64,000 bases of DNA, taken from assembly GCA_963678675.1 (NCBI GenBank), contig OY783197.1:568001-632000 (forward strand), in the 5' to 3' direction. Origin of the DNA: Xiphydria camelus (lineage: Eukaryota > Arthropoda > Insecta > Hymenoptera > Xiphydriidae). The translations under genes were made by a program, and so were the position numbers. The notes beneath the pieces were generated by a model. It saw only the letters and a program-made list of their open reading frames with translations. It made no database searches and was not told the origin of the DNA. Shown piece by piece: positions 24,501-39,500 of the stretch (positions are counted from its first letter, which is position 1; each line of letters opens with the position of its first letter).

Positions 24501-27500
24501 ATCCTATTATTATAGCTTATTAAATAAAGTCCTATTATCAGATTAATTTATAAAGTTATTATTTGATTATTATTATAGAATTCTATTATAAAATTTTTAT
24601 AAGTATTTAATCCTATTAGATTCTTATTATAGAGTCCTACACTAAGATTCTTATTATAGAATTCTATTATAAAATTTTTATAAGTATTTAATCCTATTAT
24701 ATTCATATATAGAGTCCTACAGTAAGATTCTTATTATAGAATTCTGTTATAAAATTTTTATAAGTATTTAATCCTACTATATTCATATATAGAGTCCTAC
24801 ACTAAGATTCTTATTATAGAATCCTATTATAAAATTTTTATAAGTATTTAATCCTATTATATTCATATATAGAGTCCTACAGTAAGATTCTTATTATAGA
24901 ATCCTATTATAAAATTTTTATAAGTATTTAATCCTACTAGATTCTTATTATAGAGTCCTACAGTAAGATTCTTATTATAGAATTCTATTATAAAATGTTT
25001 ATAAGTATAGAATCCTATTATTATAGCTTATTAAATAAAGTCCTATTATCAGATTAATTTATAAAGTTATTATTTGATTATTATTATAGAATTCTATTAT
25101 AAAATTTTTATAAGTATTTAATCCTATTATATTCATATATAGAGTCCTACAGTAAGATTCTTATTATAGAATTGTTATAAAATTTTTATAAGTATTTAAT
25201 CCTATTATATTCATATATAGAGTCCTACAGTAAGATTCTTATTATAGAATTCTGTTATAAAATTTTTATAAGTATTTAATCCTATTATATTCATATATAG
25301 AGTCCTACACTAAGATTCTTATTATAGAATTCTACTATAAAATTTTTATAAGTATTTAATCCTATTATATTCATATATAGAGTCCTACACTAAGATTCTT
25401 ATTATAGAATCCTATTATAAAATTTTTATAAGTATTTAATCCTATTATATTCATATATAGAGTCCTACAGTAAGATTCTTATTATAGAATTCTATTATAA
25501 GATTTTTATAAGTATTTAATCCTATTATATTCATATATAGAGTCCTACAGTCAGATTCTTATTATAGAATCCTATTATAAAATTTTTATAAGTATTTAAT
25601 CCTACTAGATTCTTATTATAGAGTCCTACAGTAAGATTCTTATTATAGAATTCTATTATAAAATTTTTATAAGTATTAATCCTATTATATTCATATATAG
25701 AGTCCTACAGTAAGATTCTTATTATAGAATTCTATTATAAAATGTTTATAAGTATAGAATCCTATTATTATAGATTATTAAATAAAGTCCTATTATCAGA
25801 TTAATTTATAAAGTTATTATTTGATTATTATTATAGAATTCTATTATAAAATTTTTATAAGTATTTAATCCTATTAGATTCTTATTATAGAGTCCTACAC
25901 TAAGATTCTTATTATAGAATCCTATTATAAAATTTTTATAAGTATTTAATCCTACTAGATTCTTATTATAGAATTCTATTATAAAATTTCTATAAGTATT
26001 GAATCCTATTATATTCATATATAGAGTCCTACAGTAAGATTCTTATTATAGAATTCTATTATAAAATGTTTATAAGTATAGAATCCTATTATTATAGCTT
26101 ATTAAATAAAGTCCTATTATCAGATTAATTTATAAAGTTATTATTTGATTATTATTATAGAATTCTATTATAAAATTTTTATAAGTATTTAATCCTATTA
26201 GATTCTTATTATAGAGTCCTACACTAAGATTCTTATTATAGAATTCTATTATAAAATTTTTATAAGTATTTAATCCTATTATATTCATATATAGAGTCCT
26301 ACAGTAAGATTCTTATTATAGAATTCTGTTATAAAATTTTTATAAGTATTTAATCCTATTATATTCATATATAGAGTCCTACACTAAGATTCTTATTATA
26401 GAATCCTATTATAAAATTTTTATAAGTATTTAATCCTATTATATTCATATATAGAGTCCTACAGTAAGATTCTTATTATAGAATTCTATTATAAGATTTT
26501 TATAAGTATTTAATCCTATTATATTCATATATAGAGTCCTACAGTCAGATTCTTATTATAGAATCCTATTATAAAATTTTTATAAGTATTTAATCCTACT
26601 AGATTCTTATTATAGAGTCCTACAGTAAGATTCTTATTATAGAATTCTATTATAAAATGTTTATAAGTATAGAATCCTATTATTATAGCTTATTAAATAA
26701 AGTCCTATTATCAGATTAATTTATAAAGTTATTATTTGATTATTATTATAGAATTCTATTATAAAATTTTTATAAGTATTTAATCCTATTATATTCATAT
26801 ATAGAGTCCTACAGTAAGATTCTTATTATAGAATTGTTATAAAATTTTTATAAGTATTTAATCCTATTATATTCATACATAGAGTCCTACAGTAAGATTC
26901 TTATTATAGAATTCTGTTATAAAATTTTTATAAGTATTTAATCCTATTATATTCATATATAGAGTCCTACACTAAGATTCTTATTATAGAATTCTACTAT
27001 AAAATTTTTATAAGTATTTAATCCTATTATATTCATATATAGAGTCCTACACTAAGATTCTTATTATAGAATCCTATTATAAAATTTTTATAAGTATTTA
27101 ATCCTACTAGATTCTTATTATAGAGTCCTACAGTAAGATTCTTATTATAGAATTCTATTATAAAATGTTTATAAGTATAGAATCCTATTATTATAGCTTA
27201 TTAAATAAAGTCCTATTATCAGATTAATTTATAAAGTTATTATTTGATTATTATTATAGAATTCTATTATAAAATTTTTATAAGTATTTAATCCTATTAT
27301 ATTCATATATAGAGTCCTACAGTAAGATTCTTATTATAGAATTCTATTATAAAATTTTTATAAGTATTTAATCCTATTATATTCATATATAGAGTCCTAC
27401 ACTAAGATTCTTATTATAGAATTCTATTATAAAATTTTTATAAGTATTTAATCCTATTATATTCATATATAGAGTCCTACAGTAAGATTCTTATTATAGA

Positions 27501-30500
27501 ATTCTGTTATAAAATTTTTATAAGTATTTAATCCTACTATATTCATATATAGAGTCCTACACTAAGATTCTTATTATAGAATCCTATTATAAAATTTTTA
27601 TAAGTATTTAATCCTATTATATTCATATATAGAGTCCTACAGTAAGATTCTTATTATAGAATTCTATTATAAGATTTTTATAAGTATTTAATCCTATTAT
27701 ATTCATATATAGAGTCCTACAGTCAGATTCTTATTATAGAATCCTATTATAAAATTTTTATAAGTATTTAATCCTACTAGATTCTTATTATAGAGTCCTA
27801 CAGTAAGATTCTTATTATAGAATTCTATTATAAAATGTTTATAAGTATAGAATCCTATTATTATAGCTTATTAAATAAAGTCCTATTATCAGATTAATTT
27901 ATAAAGTTATTATTTGATTATTATTATAGAATTCTATTATAAAATTTTTATAAGTATTTAATCCTATTAGATTCTTATTATAGAGTCCTACACTAAGATT
28001 CTTATTATAGAATTCTATTATAAAATTTTTATAAGTATTTAATCCTATTATATTCATATATAGAGTCCTACAGTAAGATTCTTATTATAGAATTCTGTTA
28101 TAAAATTTTTATAAGTATTTAATCCTATTATATTCATATATAGAGTCCTACACTAAGATTCTTATTATAGAATCCTATTATAAAATTTTTATAAGTATTT
28201 AATCCTATTATATTCATATATAGAGTCCTACAGTAAGATTCTTATTATAGAATTCTATTATAAGATTTTTATAAGTATTTAATCCTATTATATTCATATA
28301 TAGAGTCCTACAGTCAGATTCTTATTATAGAATCCTATTATAAAATTTTTATAAGTATTTAATCCTACTAGATTCTTATTATAGAGTCCTACAGTAAGAT
28401 TCTTATTATAGAATTCTATTATAAAATGTGTATAAGTATAGAATCCTATTATTATAGCTTATTAAATAAAGTCCTATTATCAGATTAATTTATAAAGTTA
28501 TTATTTGATTATTATTATAGAATTCTATTATAAAATTTTTATAAGTATTTAATCCTATTATATTCATATATAGAGTCCTACAGTAAGATTCTTATTATAG
28601 AATTGTTATAAAATTTTTATAAGTATTTAATCCTATTATATTCATATATAGAGTCCTACAGTAAGATTCTTATTATAGAATTCTGTTATAAAATTTTTAT
28701 AAGTATTTAATCCTATTATATTCATATATAGAGTCCTACACTAAGATTCTTATTATAGAATTCTACTATAAAATTTTTATAAGTATTTAATCCTATTATA
28801 TTCATATATAGAGTCCTACACTAAGATTCTTATTATAGAATCCTATTATAAAATTTTTATAAGTATTTAATCCTATTATATTCATATATAGAGTCCTACA
28901 GTAAGATTGTTATTATAGAATTCTATTATAAAATTTTTATAAGTATTTAATCCTACTAGATTCTTATTATAGAGTCCTACAGTAAGATTCTTATTATAGA
29001 ATTCTATTATAAAATGTTTATAAGTATAGAATCCTATTATTATAGATTATTAAATAAAGTCCTATTATCAGATTAATTTATAAAGTTATTATTTGATTAT
29101 TATTATAGAATTCTATTATAAAATTTTTATAAGTATTTAATCCTATTAGATTCTTATTATAGAGTCCTACACTAAGATTCTTATTATAGAATCCTATTAT
29201 AAAATTTTTATAAGTATTTAATCCTACTAGATTCTTATTATAGAATTCTATTATAAAATTTCTATAAGTATTGAATCCTATTATATTCATATATAGAGTC
29301 CTACAGTAAGATTCTTATTATAGAATTCTGTTATAAGATTTTTATAAGTATTTAATCCTACTAGATTCTTATTATAGAATTCTATTATAAAATTTTTATA
29401 AGTATTTAATCCTATTATATTCATATATAGAGTCCTACACTAAGATTCTTATTATAGAATTCTATTATAAAATGTTTATAAGTATAGAATCCTATTATAT
29501 TCATATATAGAGTCCTACACTAAGATTCTTATTATAGAATTCTATTATAAAATTTTTATAAGTATTTAATCCTATTATATTCATATATAGAGTCCTACAG
29601 TAAGATTCTTATTATAGAATCCTATTATAAAATTTTTATAAGTATTTAATCCTACTAGATTCTTATTATAGAGTCCTACAGTAAGATTCTTATTATAGAA
29701 TTCTATTATAAAATGTTTATAAGTATAGAATCCTATTATTATAGCTTATTAAACAAAGTCCTATTATCAGATTAATTTATAAAGTTATTATTTGATTATT
29801 ATTATAGAATTCTATTATAAAATTTTTATAAGTATTTAATCCTATTATATTCATATATAGAGTCCTACAGTAAGATTCTTATTATAGAATTCTGTTATAA
29901 AATTTTTATAAGTATTTAATCCTATTATATTCATATATAGAGTCCTACACTAAGATTCTTATTATAGAATCCTATTATAAAATTTTTATAAGTATTTAAT
30001 CCTATTATATTCATATATAGAGTCCTACAGTAAGATTCTTATTATAGAATTCTATTATAAGATTTTTATAAGTATTTAATCCTATTATATTCATATATAG
30101 AGTCCTACAGTCAGATTCTTATTATAGAATCCTATTATAAAATTTTTATAAGTATTTAATCCTACTAGATTCTTATTATAGAGTCCTACAGTAAGATTCT
30201 TATTATAGAATTCTATTATAAAATGTTTATAAGTATAGAATCCTATTATTATAGCTTATTAAATAAAGTCCTATTATCAGATTAATTTATAAAGTTATTA
30301 TTTGATTATTATTATAGAATTCTATTATAAAATTTTTATAAGTATTTAATCCTATTAGATTCTTATTATAGAGTCCTACACTAAGATTCTTATTATAGAA
30401 TTCTATTATAAAATTTTTATAAGTATTTAATCCTATTATATTCATATATAGAGTCCTACAGTAAGATTCTTATTATAGAATTCTGTTATAAAATTTTTAT

Positions 30501-33500
30501 AAGTATTTAATCCTATTATATTCATATATAGAGTCCTACACTAAGATTCTTATTATAGAATTCTACTATAAAATTTTTATAAGTATTTAATCCTATTATA
30601 TTCATATATAGAGTCCTACAGTAAGATTCTTATTATAGAATTCTATTATAAAATTTTTATAAGTATTTAATCCTATTATATTCATATATAGAGTCCTACA
30701 GTAAGATTCTTATTATAGAATTCTATTATAAAATGTTTATAAGTATAGAATCCTATTATTATAGATTATTAAATAAAGTCCTATTATCAGATTAATTTAT
30801 AAAGTTATTATTTGATTATTATTATAGAATTCTATTATAAAATTTTTATAAGTATTTAATCCTATTAGATTCTTATTATAGAGTCCTACACTAAGATTCT
30901 TATTATAGAATCCTATTATAAAATTTTTATAAGTATTTAATCCTACTAGATTCTTATTATAGAATTCTATTATAAAATTTCTATAAGTATTGAATCCTAT
31001 TATATTCATATATAGAGTCCTACAGTAAGATTCTTATTATAGAATTCTGTTATAAAATTTTTATAAGTATTTAATCCTATTATATTCATATATAGAGTCC
31101 TACACTAAGATTCTTATTATAGAATCCTATTATAAAATTTTTATAAGTATTTAATCCTACTAGATTCTTATTATAGAGTCCTACAGTAAGATTCTTATTA
31201 TAGAATTCTATTATAAAATGTTTATAAGTATAGAATCCTATTATTATAGCTTATTAAATAAAGTCCTATTATCAGATTAATTTATAAAGTTATTATTTGA
31301 TTATTATTATAGAATTCTATTATAAAATTTTTATAAGTATTTAATCCTATTATATTCATATATAGAGTCCTACAGTAAGATTCTTATTATAGAATTCTAT
31401 TATAAAATTTTTATAAGTATTTAATCCTATTAGATTCTTATTATAGAGTCCTACACTAAGATTCTTATTATAGAATCCTATTATAAAATTTTTATAAGTA
31501 TTTAATCCTACTAGATTCTTATTATAGAATTCTATTATAAAATTTCTATAAGTATTGAATCCTATTATATTCATATATAGAGTCCTACAGTAAGATTCTT
31601 ATTATAGAATCCTATTATAAAATTTTTATAAGTATTTAATCCTACTAGATTCTTATTATAGAGTCCTACAGTAAGATTCTTATTATAGAATTCTATTATA
31701 AAATGTTTATAAGTATAGAATCCTATTATTATAGCTTATTAAATAAAGTCCTATTATCAGATTAATTTATAAAGTTATTATTTGATTATTATTATAGAAT
31801 TCTATTATAAAATTTTTATAAGTATTTAATCCTATTAGATTCTTATTATAGAGTCCTACACTAAGATTCTTATTATAGAATTCTATTATAAAATTTTTAT
31901 AAGTATTTAATCCTATTATATTCATATATAGAGTCCTACAGTAAGATTCTTATTATAGAATTCTGTTATAAAATTTTTATAAGTATTTAATCCTATTATA
32001 TTCATATATAGAGTCCTACACTAAGATTCTTATTATAGAATCCTATTATAAAATTTTTATAAGTATTTAATCCTATTATATTCATATATAGAGTCCTACA
32101 GTAAGATTCTTATTATAGAATTCTATTATAAGATTTTTATAAGTATTTAATCCTATTATATTCATATATAGAGTCCTACAGTCAGATTCTTATTATAGAA
32201 TCCTATTATAAAATTTTTATAAGTATTTAATCCTACTAGATTCTTATTATAGAGTCCTACAGTAAGATTCTTATTATAGAATTCTATTATAAAATGTTTA
32301 TAAGTATAGAATCCTATTATTATAGCTTATTAAATAAAGTCCTATTATCAGATTAATTTATAAAGTTATTATTTGATTATTATTATAGAATTCTATTATA
32401 AAATTTTTATAAGTATTTAATCCTATTATATTCATATATAGAGTCCTACAGTAAGATTCTTATTATAGAATTGTTATAAAATTTTTATAAGTATTTAATC
32501 CTATTATATTCATATATAGAGTCCTACAGTAAGATTCTTATTATAGAATTCTGTTATAAAATTTTTATAAGTATTTAATCCTATTATATTCATATATAGA
32601 GTCCTACACTAAGATTCTTATTATAGAATTCTACTATAAAATTTTTATAAGTATTTAATCCTATTATATTCATATATAGAGTCCTACAGTAAGATTCTTA
32701 TTATAGAATTCTATTATAAAATTTTTATAAGTATTTAATCCTACTAGATTTTTATTATAGAGTCCTACAGTAAGATTCTTATTATAGCACACTATTATAA
32801 AATTTTTATAAGTATAGAATCCTATTATTATAGCTTATTAAATAAAGTCCTATTATCAGATTAATTTATAAAGTTATTATTTGATTATTATTATAGAATT
32901 CTATTATAAAATTTTTATAAGTATTTAATCCTATTAGATTCTTATTATAGAGTCCTACACTAAGATTCTTATTATAGAATTCTATTATAAAATTTTTATA
33001 AGTATTTAATCCTATTATATTCATATATAGAGTCCTACAGTAAGATTCTTATTATAGAATTCTGTTATAAAATTTTTATAAGTATTTAATCCTATTATAT
33101 TCATATATAGAGTCCTACACTAAGATTCTTATTATAGAATTCTACTATAAAATTTTTATAAGTATTTAATCCTATTATATTCATATATAGAGTCCTACAG
33201 TAAGATTCTTATTATAGAATTCTATTATAAAATTTTTATAAGTATTTAATCCTATTATATTCATATATAGAGTCCTACACTAAGATTCTTATTATAGAAT
33301 CCTATTATAAAATTTTTATAAGTATTTAATCCTATTATATTCATATATAGAGTCCTACAGTAAGATTTTTATTATAGAATTCTATTATAAAATTTTTATA
33401 AGTATTTAATCCTACTAGATTCTTATTATAGAGTCCTACAGTAAGATTCTTATTATAGAATTCTGTTATAAAATTTTTATAAGTATTTAATCCTATTATA

Positions 33501-36500
33501 TTCATATATAGAGTCCTACACTAAGATTCTTATTATAGAATTCTACTATAAAATTTTTATAAGTATTTAATCCTATTATATTCATATATAGAGTCCTACA
33601 GTAAGATTCTTATTATAGAATTCTATTATAAAATTTTTATAAGTATTTAATCCTATTATATTCATATATAGAGTCCTACACTAAGATTCTTATTATAGAA
33701 TTCTACTATAAAATTTTTATAAGTATTTAATCCTATTATATTCATATATAGAGTCCTACAGTAAGATTCTTATTATAGAATTCTATTATAAAATGTTTAT
33801 AAGTATAGAATCCTATTATTATAGATTATTAAATAAAGTCCTATTATCAGATTAATTTATAAAGTTATTATTTGATTATTATTATAGAATTCTATTATAA
33901 AATTTTTATAAGTATTTAATCCTATTAGATTCTTATTATAGAGTCCTACACTAAGATTCTTATTATAGAATCCTATTATAAAATTTTTATAAGTATTTAA
34001 TCCTATTATATTCATATATAGAGTCCTACACTAAGATTCTTATTATAGAATTCTACTATAAAATTTTTATAAGTATTTAATCCTATTATATTCATATATA
34101 GAGTCCTACACTAAGATTCTTATTATAGAATCCTATTATAAAATTTTTATAAGTATTTAATCCTATTATATTCATATATAGAGTCCTACAGTAAGATTCT
34201 TATTATAGAATTCTATTATAAGATTTTTATAAGTATTTAATCCTATTATATTCATATATAGAGTCCTACAGTCAGATTCTTATTATAGAATCCTATTATA
34301 AAATTTTTATAAGTATTTAATCCTACTAGATTCTTATTATAGAGTCCTACAGTAAGATTCTTATTATAGAATTCTATTATAAAATTTTTATAAGTATTAA
34401 TCCTATTATATTCATATATAGAGTCCTACAGTAAGATTCTTATTATAGAATTCTATTATAAAATGTTTATAAGTATAGAATCCTATTATTATAGATTATT
34501 AAATAAAGTCCTATTATCAGATTAATTTATAAAGTTATTATTTGATTATTATTATAGAATTCTATTATAAAATTTTTATAAGTATTTAATCCTATTAGAT
34601 TCTTATTATAGAGTCCTACACTAAGATTCTTATTATAGAATCCTATTATAAAATTTTTATAAGTATTTAATCCTACTAGATTCTTATTATAGAATTCTAT
34701 TATAAAATTTCTATAAGTATTGAATCCTATTATATTCATATATAGAGTCCTACAGTAAGATTCTTATTATAGAATTCTATTATAAAATGTTTATAAGTAT
34801 AGAATCCTATTATTATAGCTTATTAAATAAAGTCCTATTATCAGATTAATTTATAAAGTTATTATTTGATTATTATTATAGAATTCTATTATAAAATTTT
34901 TATAAGTATTTAATCCTATTAGATTCTTATTATAGAGTCCTACACTAAGATTCTTATTATAGAATTCTATTATAAAATTTTTATAAGTATTTAATCCTAT
35001 TATATTCATATATAGAGTCCTACAGTAAGATTCTTATTATAGAATTCTGTTATAAAATTTTTATAAGTATTTAATCCTATTATATTCATATATAGAGTCC
35101 TACACTAAGATTCTTATTATAGAATCCTATTATAAAATTTTTATAAGTATTTAATCCTATTATATTCATATATAGAGTCCTACAGTAAGATTCTTATTAT
35201 AGAATTCTATTATAAGATTTTTATAAGTATTTAATCCTATTATATTCATATATAGAGTCCTACAGTCAGATTCTTATTATAGAATCCTATTATAAAATTT
35301 TTATAAGTATTTAATCCTACTAGATTCTTATTATAGAGTCCTACAGTAAGATTCTTATTATAGAATTCTATTATAAAATGTTTATAAGTATAGAATCCTA
35401 TTATTATAGCTTATTAAATAAAGTCCTATTATCAGATTAATTTATAAAGTTATTATTTGATTATTATTATAGAATTCTATTATAAAATTTTTATAAGTAT
35501 TTAATCCTATTATATTCATATATAGAGTCCTACAGTAAGATTCTTATTATAGAATTGTTATAAAATTTTTATAAGTATTTAATCCTATTATATTCATATA
35601 TAGAGTCCTACAGTAAGATTCTTATTATAGAATTCTGTTATAAAATTTTTATAAGTATTTAATCCTATTATATTCATACATAGAGTCCTACAGTAAGATT
35701 CTTATTATAGAATTCTGTTATAAAATTTTTATAAGTATTTAATCCTATTATATTCATATATAGAGTCCTACACTAAGATTCTTATTATAGAATTCTACTA
35801 TAAAATTTTTATAAGTATTTAATCCTATTATATTCATATATAGAGTCCTACACTAAGATTCTTATTATAGAATCCTATTATAAAATTTTTATAAGTATTT
35901 AATCCTACTAGATTCTTATTATAGAGTCCTACAGTAAGATTCTTATTATAGAATTCTATTATAAAATGTTTATAAGTATAGAATCCTATTATTATAGCTT
36001 ATTAAATAAAGTCCTATTATCAGATTAATTTATAAAGTTATTATTTGATTATTATTATAGAATTCTATTATAAAATTTTTATAAGTATTTAATCCTATTA
36101 GATTCTTATTATAGAGTCCTACACTAAGATTCTTATTATAGAATTCTATTATAAAATTTTTATAAGTATTTAATCCTATTATATTCATATATAGAGTCCT
36201 ACAGTAAGATTCTTATTATAGAATTCTGTTATAAAATTTTTATAAGTATTTAATCCTATTATATTCATATATAGAGTCCTACACTAAGATTCTTATTATA
36301 GAATTCTACTATAAAATTTTTATAAGTATTTAATCCTATTATATTCATATATAGAGTCCTACAGTAAGATTCTTATTATAGAATTCTATTATAAAATTTT
36401 TATAAGTATTTAATCCTATTATATTCATATATAGAGTCCTACAGTAAGATTCTTATTATAGAATTCTATTATAAAATGTTTATAAGTATAGAATCCTATT

Positions 36501-39500
36501 ATTATAGATTATTAAATAAAGTCCTATTATCAGATTAATTTATAAAGTTATTATTTGATTATTATTATAGAATTCTATTATAAAATTTTTATAAGTATTT
36601 AATCCTATTAGATTCTTATTATAGAGTCCTACACTAAGATTCTTATTATAGAATCCTATTATAAAATTTTTATAAGTATTTAATCCTACTAGATTCTTAT
36701 TATAGAATTCTATTATAAAATTTCTATAAGTATTGAATCCTATTATATTCATATATAGAGTCCTACAGTAAGATTCTTATTATAGAATTCTGTTATAAAA
36801 TTTTTATAAGTATTTAATCCTATTATATTCATATATAGAGTCCTACACTAAGATTCTTATTATAGAATCCTATTATAAAATTTTTATAAGTATTTAATCC
36901 TACTAGATTCTTATTATAGAGTCCTACAGTAAGATTCTTATTATAGAATTCTATTATAAAATGTTTATAAGTATAGAATCCTATTATTATAGCTTATTAA
37001 ATAAAGTCCTATTATCAGATTAATTTATAAAGTTATTATTTGATTATTATTATAGAATTCTATTATAAAATTTTTATAAGTATTTAATCCTATTATATTC
37101 ATATATAGAGTCCTACAGTAAGATTCTTATTATAGAATTCTATTATAAAATTTTTATAAGTATTTAATCCTATTAGATTCTTATTATAGAGTCCTACACT
37201 AAGATTCTTATTATAGAATCCTATTATAAAATTTTTATAAGTATTTAATCCTACTAGATTCTTATTATAGAATTCTATTATAAAATTTCTATAAGTATTG
37301 AATCCTATTATATTCATATATAGAGTCCTACAGTAAGATTCTTATTATAGAATCCTATTATAAAATTTTTATAAGTATTTAATCCTACTAGATTCTTATT
37401 ATAGAGTCCTGCAGTAAGATTCTTATTATAGAATTCTATTATAAAATGTTTATAAGTATAGAATCCTATTATTATAGCTTATTAAATAAAGTCCTATTAT
37501 CAGATTAATTTATAAAGTTATTATTTGATTATTATTATAGAATTCTATTATAAAATTTTTATAAGTATTTAATCCTATTATATTCATATATAGAGTCCTA
37601 CAGTAAGATTCTTATTATAGAATTGTTATAAAATTTTTATAAGTATTTAATCCTATTATATTCATATATAGAGTCCTACAGTAAGATTCTTATTATAGAA
37701 TTCTGTTATAAAATTTTTATAAGTATTTAATCCTATTATATTCATATATAGAGTCCTACACTAAGATTCTTATTATAGAATTCTACTATAAAATTTTTAT
37801 AAGTATTTAATCCTATTATATTCATATATAGAGTCCTACACTAAGATTCTTATTATAGAATCCTATTATAAAATTTTTATAAGTATTTAATCCTATTATA
37901 TTCATATATAGAGTCCTACAGTAAGATTCTTATTATAGAATTCTATTATAAGATTTTTATAAGTATTTAATCCTATTATATTCATATATAGAGTCCTACA
38001 GTCAGATTCTTATTATAGAATCCTATTATAAAATTTTTATAAGTATTTAATCCTACTAGATTCTTATTATAGAGTCCTACAGTAAGATTCTTATTATAGA
38101 ATTCTATTATAAAATTTTTATAAGTATTAATCCTATTATATTCATATATAGAGTCCTACAGTAAGATTCTTATTATAGAATTCTATTATAAAATGTTTAT
38201 AAGTATAGAATCCTATTATTATAGATTATTAAATAAAGTCCTATTATCAGATTAATTTATAAAGTTATTATTTGATTATTATTATAGAATTCTATTATAA
38301 AATTTTTATAAGTATTTAATCCTATTAGATTCTTATTATAGAGTCCTACACTAAGATTCTTATTATAGAATCCTATTATAAAATTTTTATAAGTATTTAA
38401 TCCTACTAGATTCTTATTATAGAATTCTATTATAAAATTTCTATAAGTATTGAATCCTATTATATTCATATATAGAGTCCTACAGTAAGATTCTTATTAT
38501 AGAATTCTATTATAAAATGTTTATAAGTATAGAATCCTATTATTATAGCTTATTAAATAAAGTCCTATTATCAGATTAATTTATAAAGTTATTATTTGAT
38601 TATTATTATAGAATTCTATTATAAAATTTTTATAAGTATTTAATCCTATTAGATTCTTATTATAGAGTCCTACACTAAGATTCTTATTATAGAATTCTAT
38701 TATAAAATTTTTATAAGTATTTAATCCTATTATATTCATATATAGAGTCCTACAGTAAGATTCTTATTATAGAATTCTGTTATAAAATTTTTATAAGTAT
38801 TTAATCCTATTATATTCATATATAGAGTCCTACACTAAGATTCTTATTATAGAATCCTATTATAAAATTTTTATAAGTATTTAATCCTATTATATTCATA
38901 TATAGAGTCCTACAGTAAGATTCTTATTATAGAATTCTATTATAAGATTTTTATAAGTATTTAATCCTATTATATTCATATATAGAGTCCTACAGTCAGA
39001 TTCTTATTATAGAATCCTATTATAAAATTTTTATAAGTATTTAATCCTACTAGATTCTTATTATAGAGTCCTACAGTAAGATTCTTATTATAGAATTCTA
39101 TTATAAAATGTTTATAAGTATAGAATCCTATTATTATAGCTTATTAAATAAAGTCCTATTATCAGATTAATTTATAAAGTTATTATTTGATTATTATTAT
39201 AGAATTCTATTATAAAATTTTTATAAGTATTTAATCCTATTATATTCATATATAGAGTCCTACAGTAAGATTCTTATTATAGAATTGTTATAAAATTTTT
39301 ATAAGTATTTAATCCTATTATATTCATATATAGAGTCCTACAGTAAGATTCTTATTATAGAATTCTGTTATAAAATTTTTATAAGTATTTAATCCTATTA
39401 TATTCATACATAGAGTCCTACAGTAAGATTCTTATTATAGAATTCTGTTATAAAATTTTTATAAGTATTTAATCCTATTATATTCATATATAGAGTCCTA

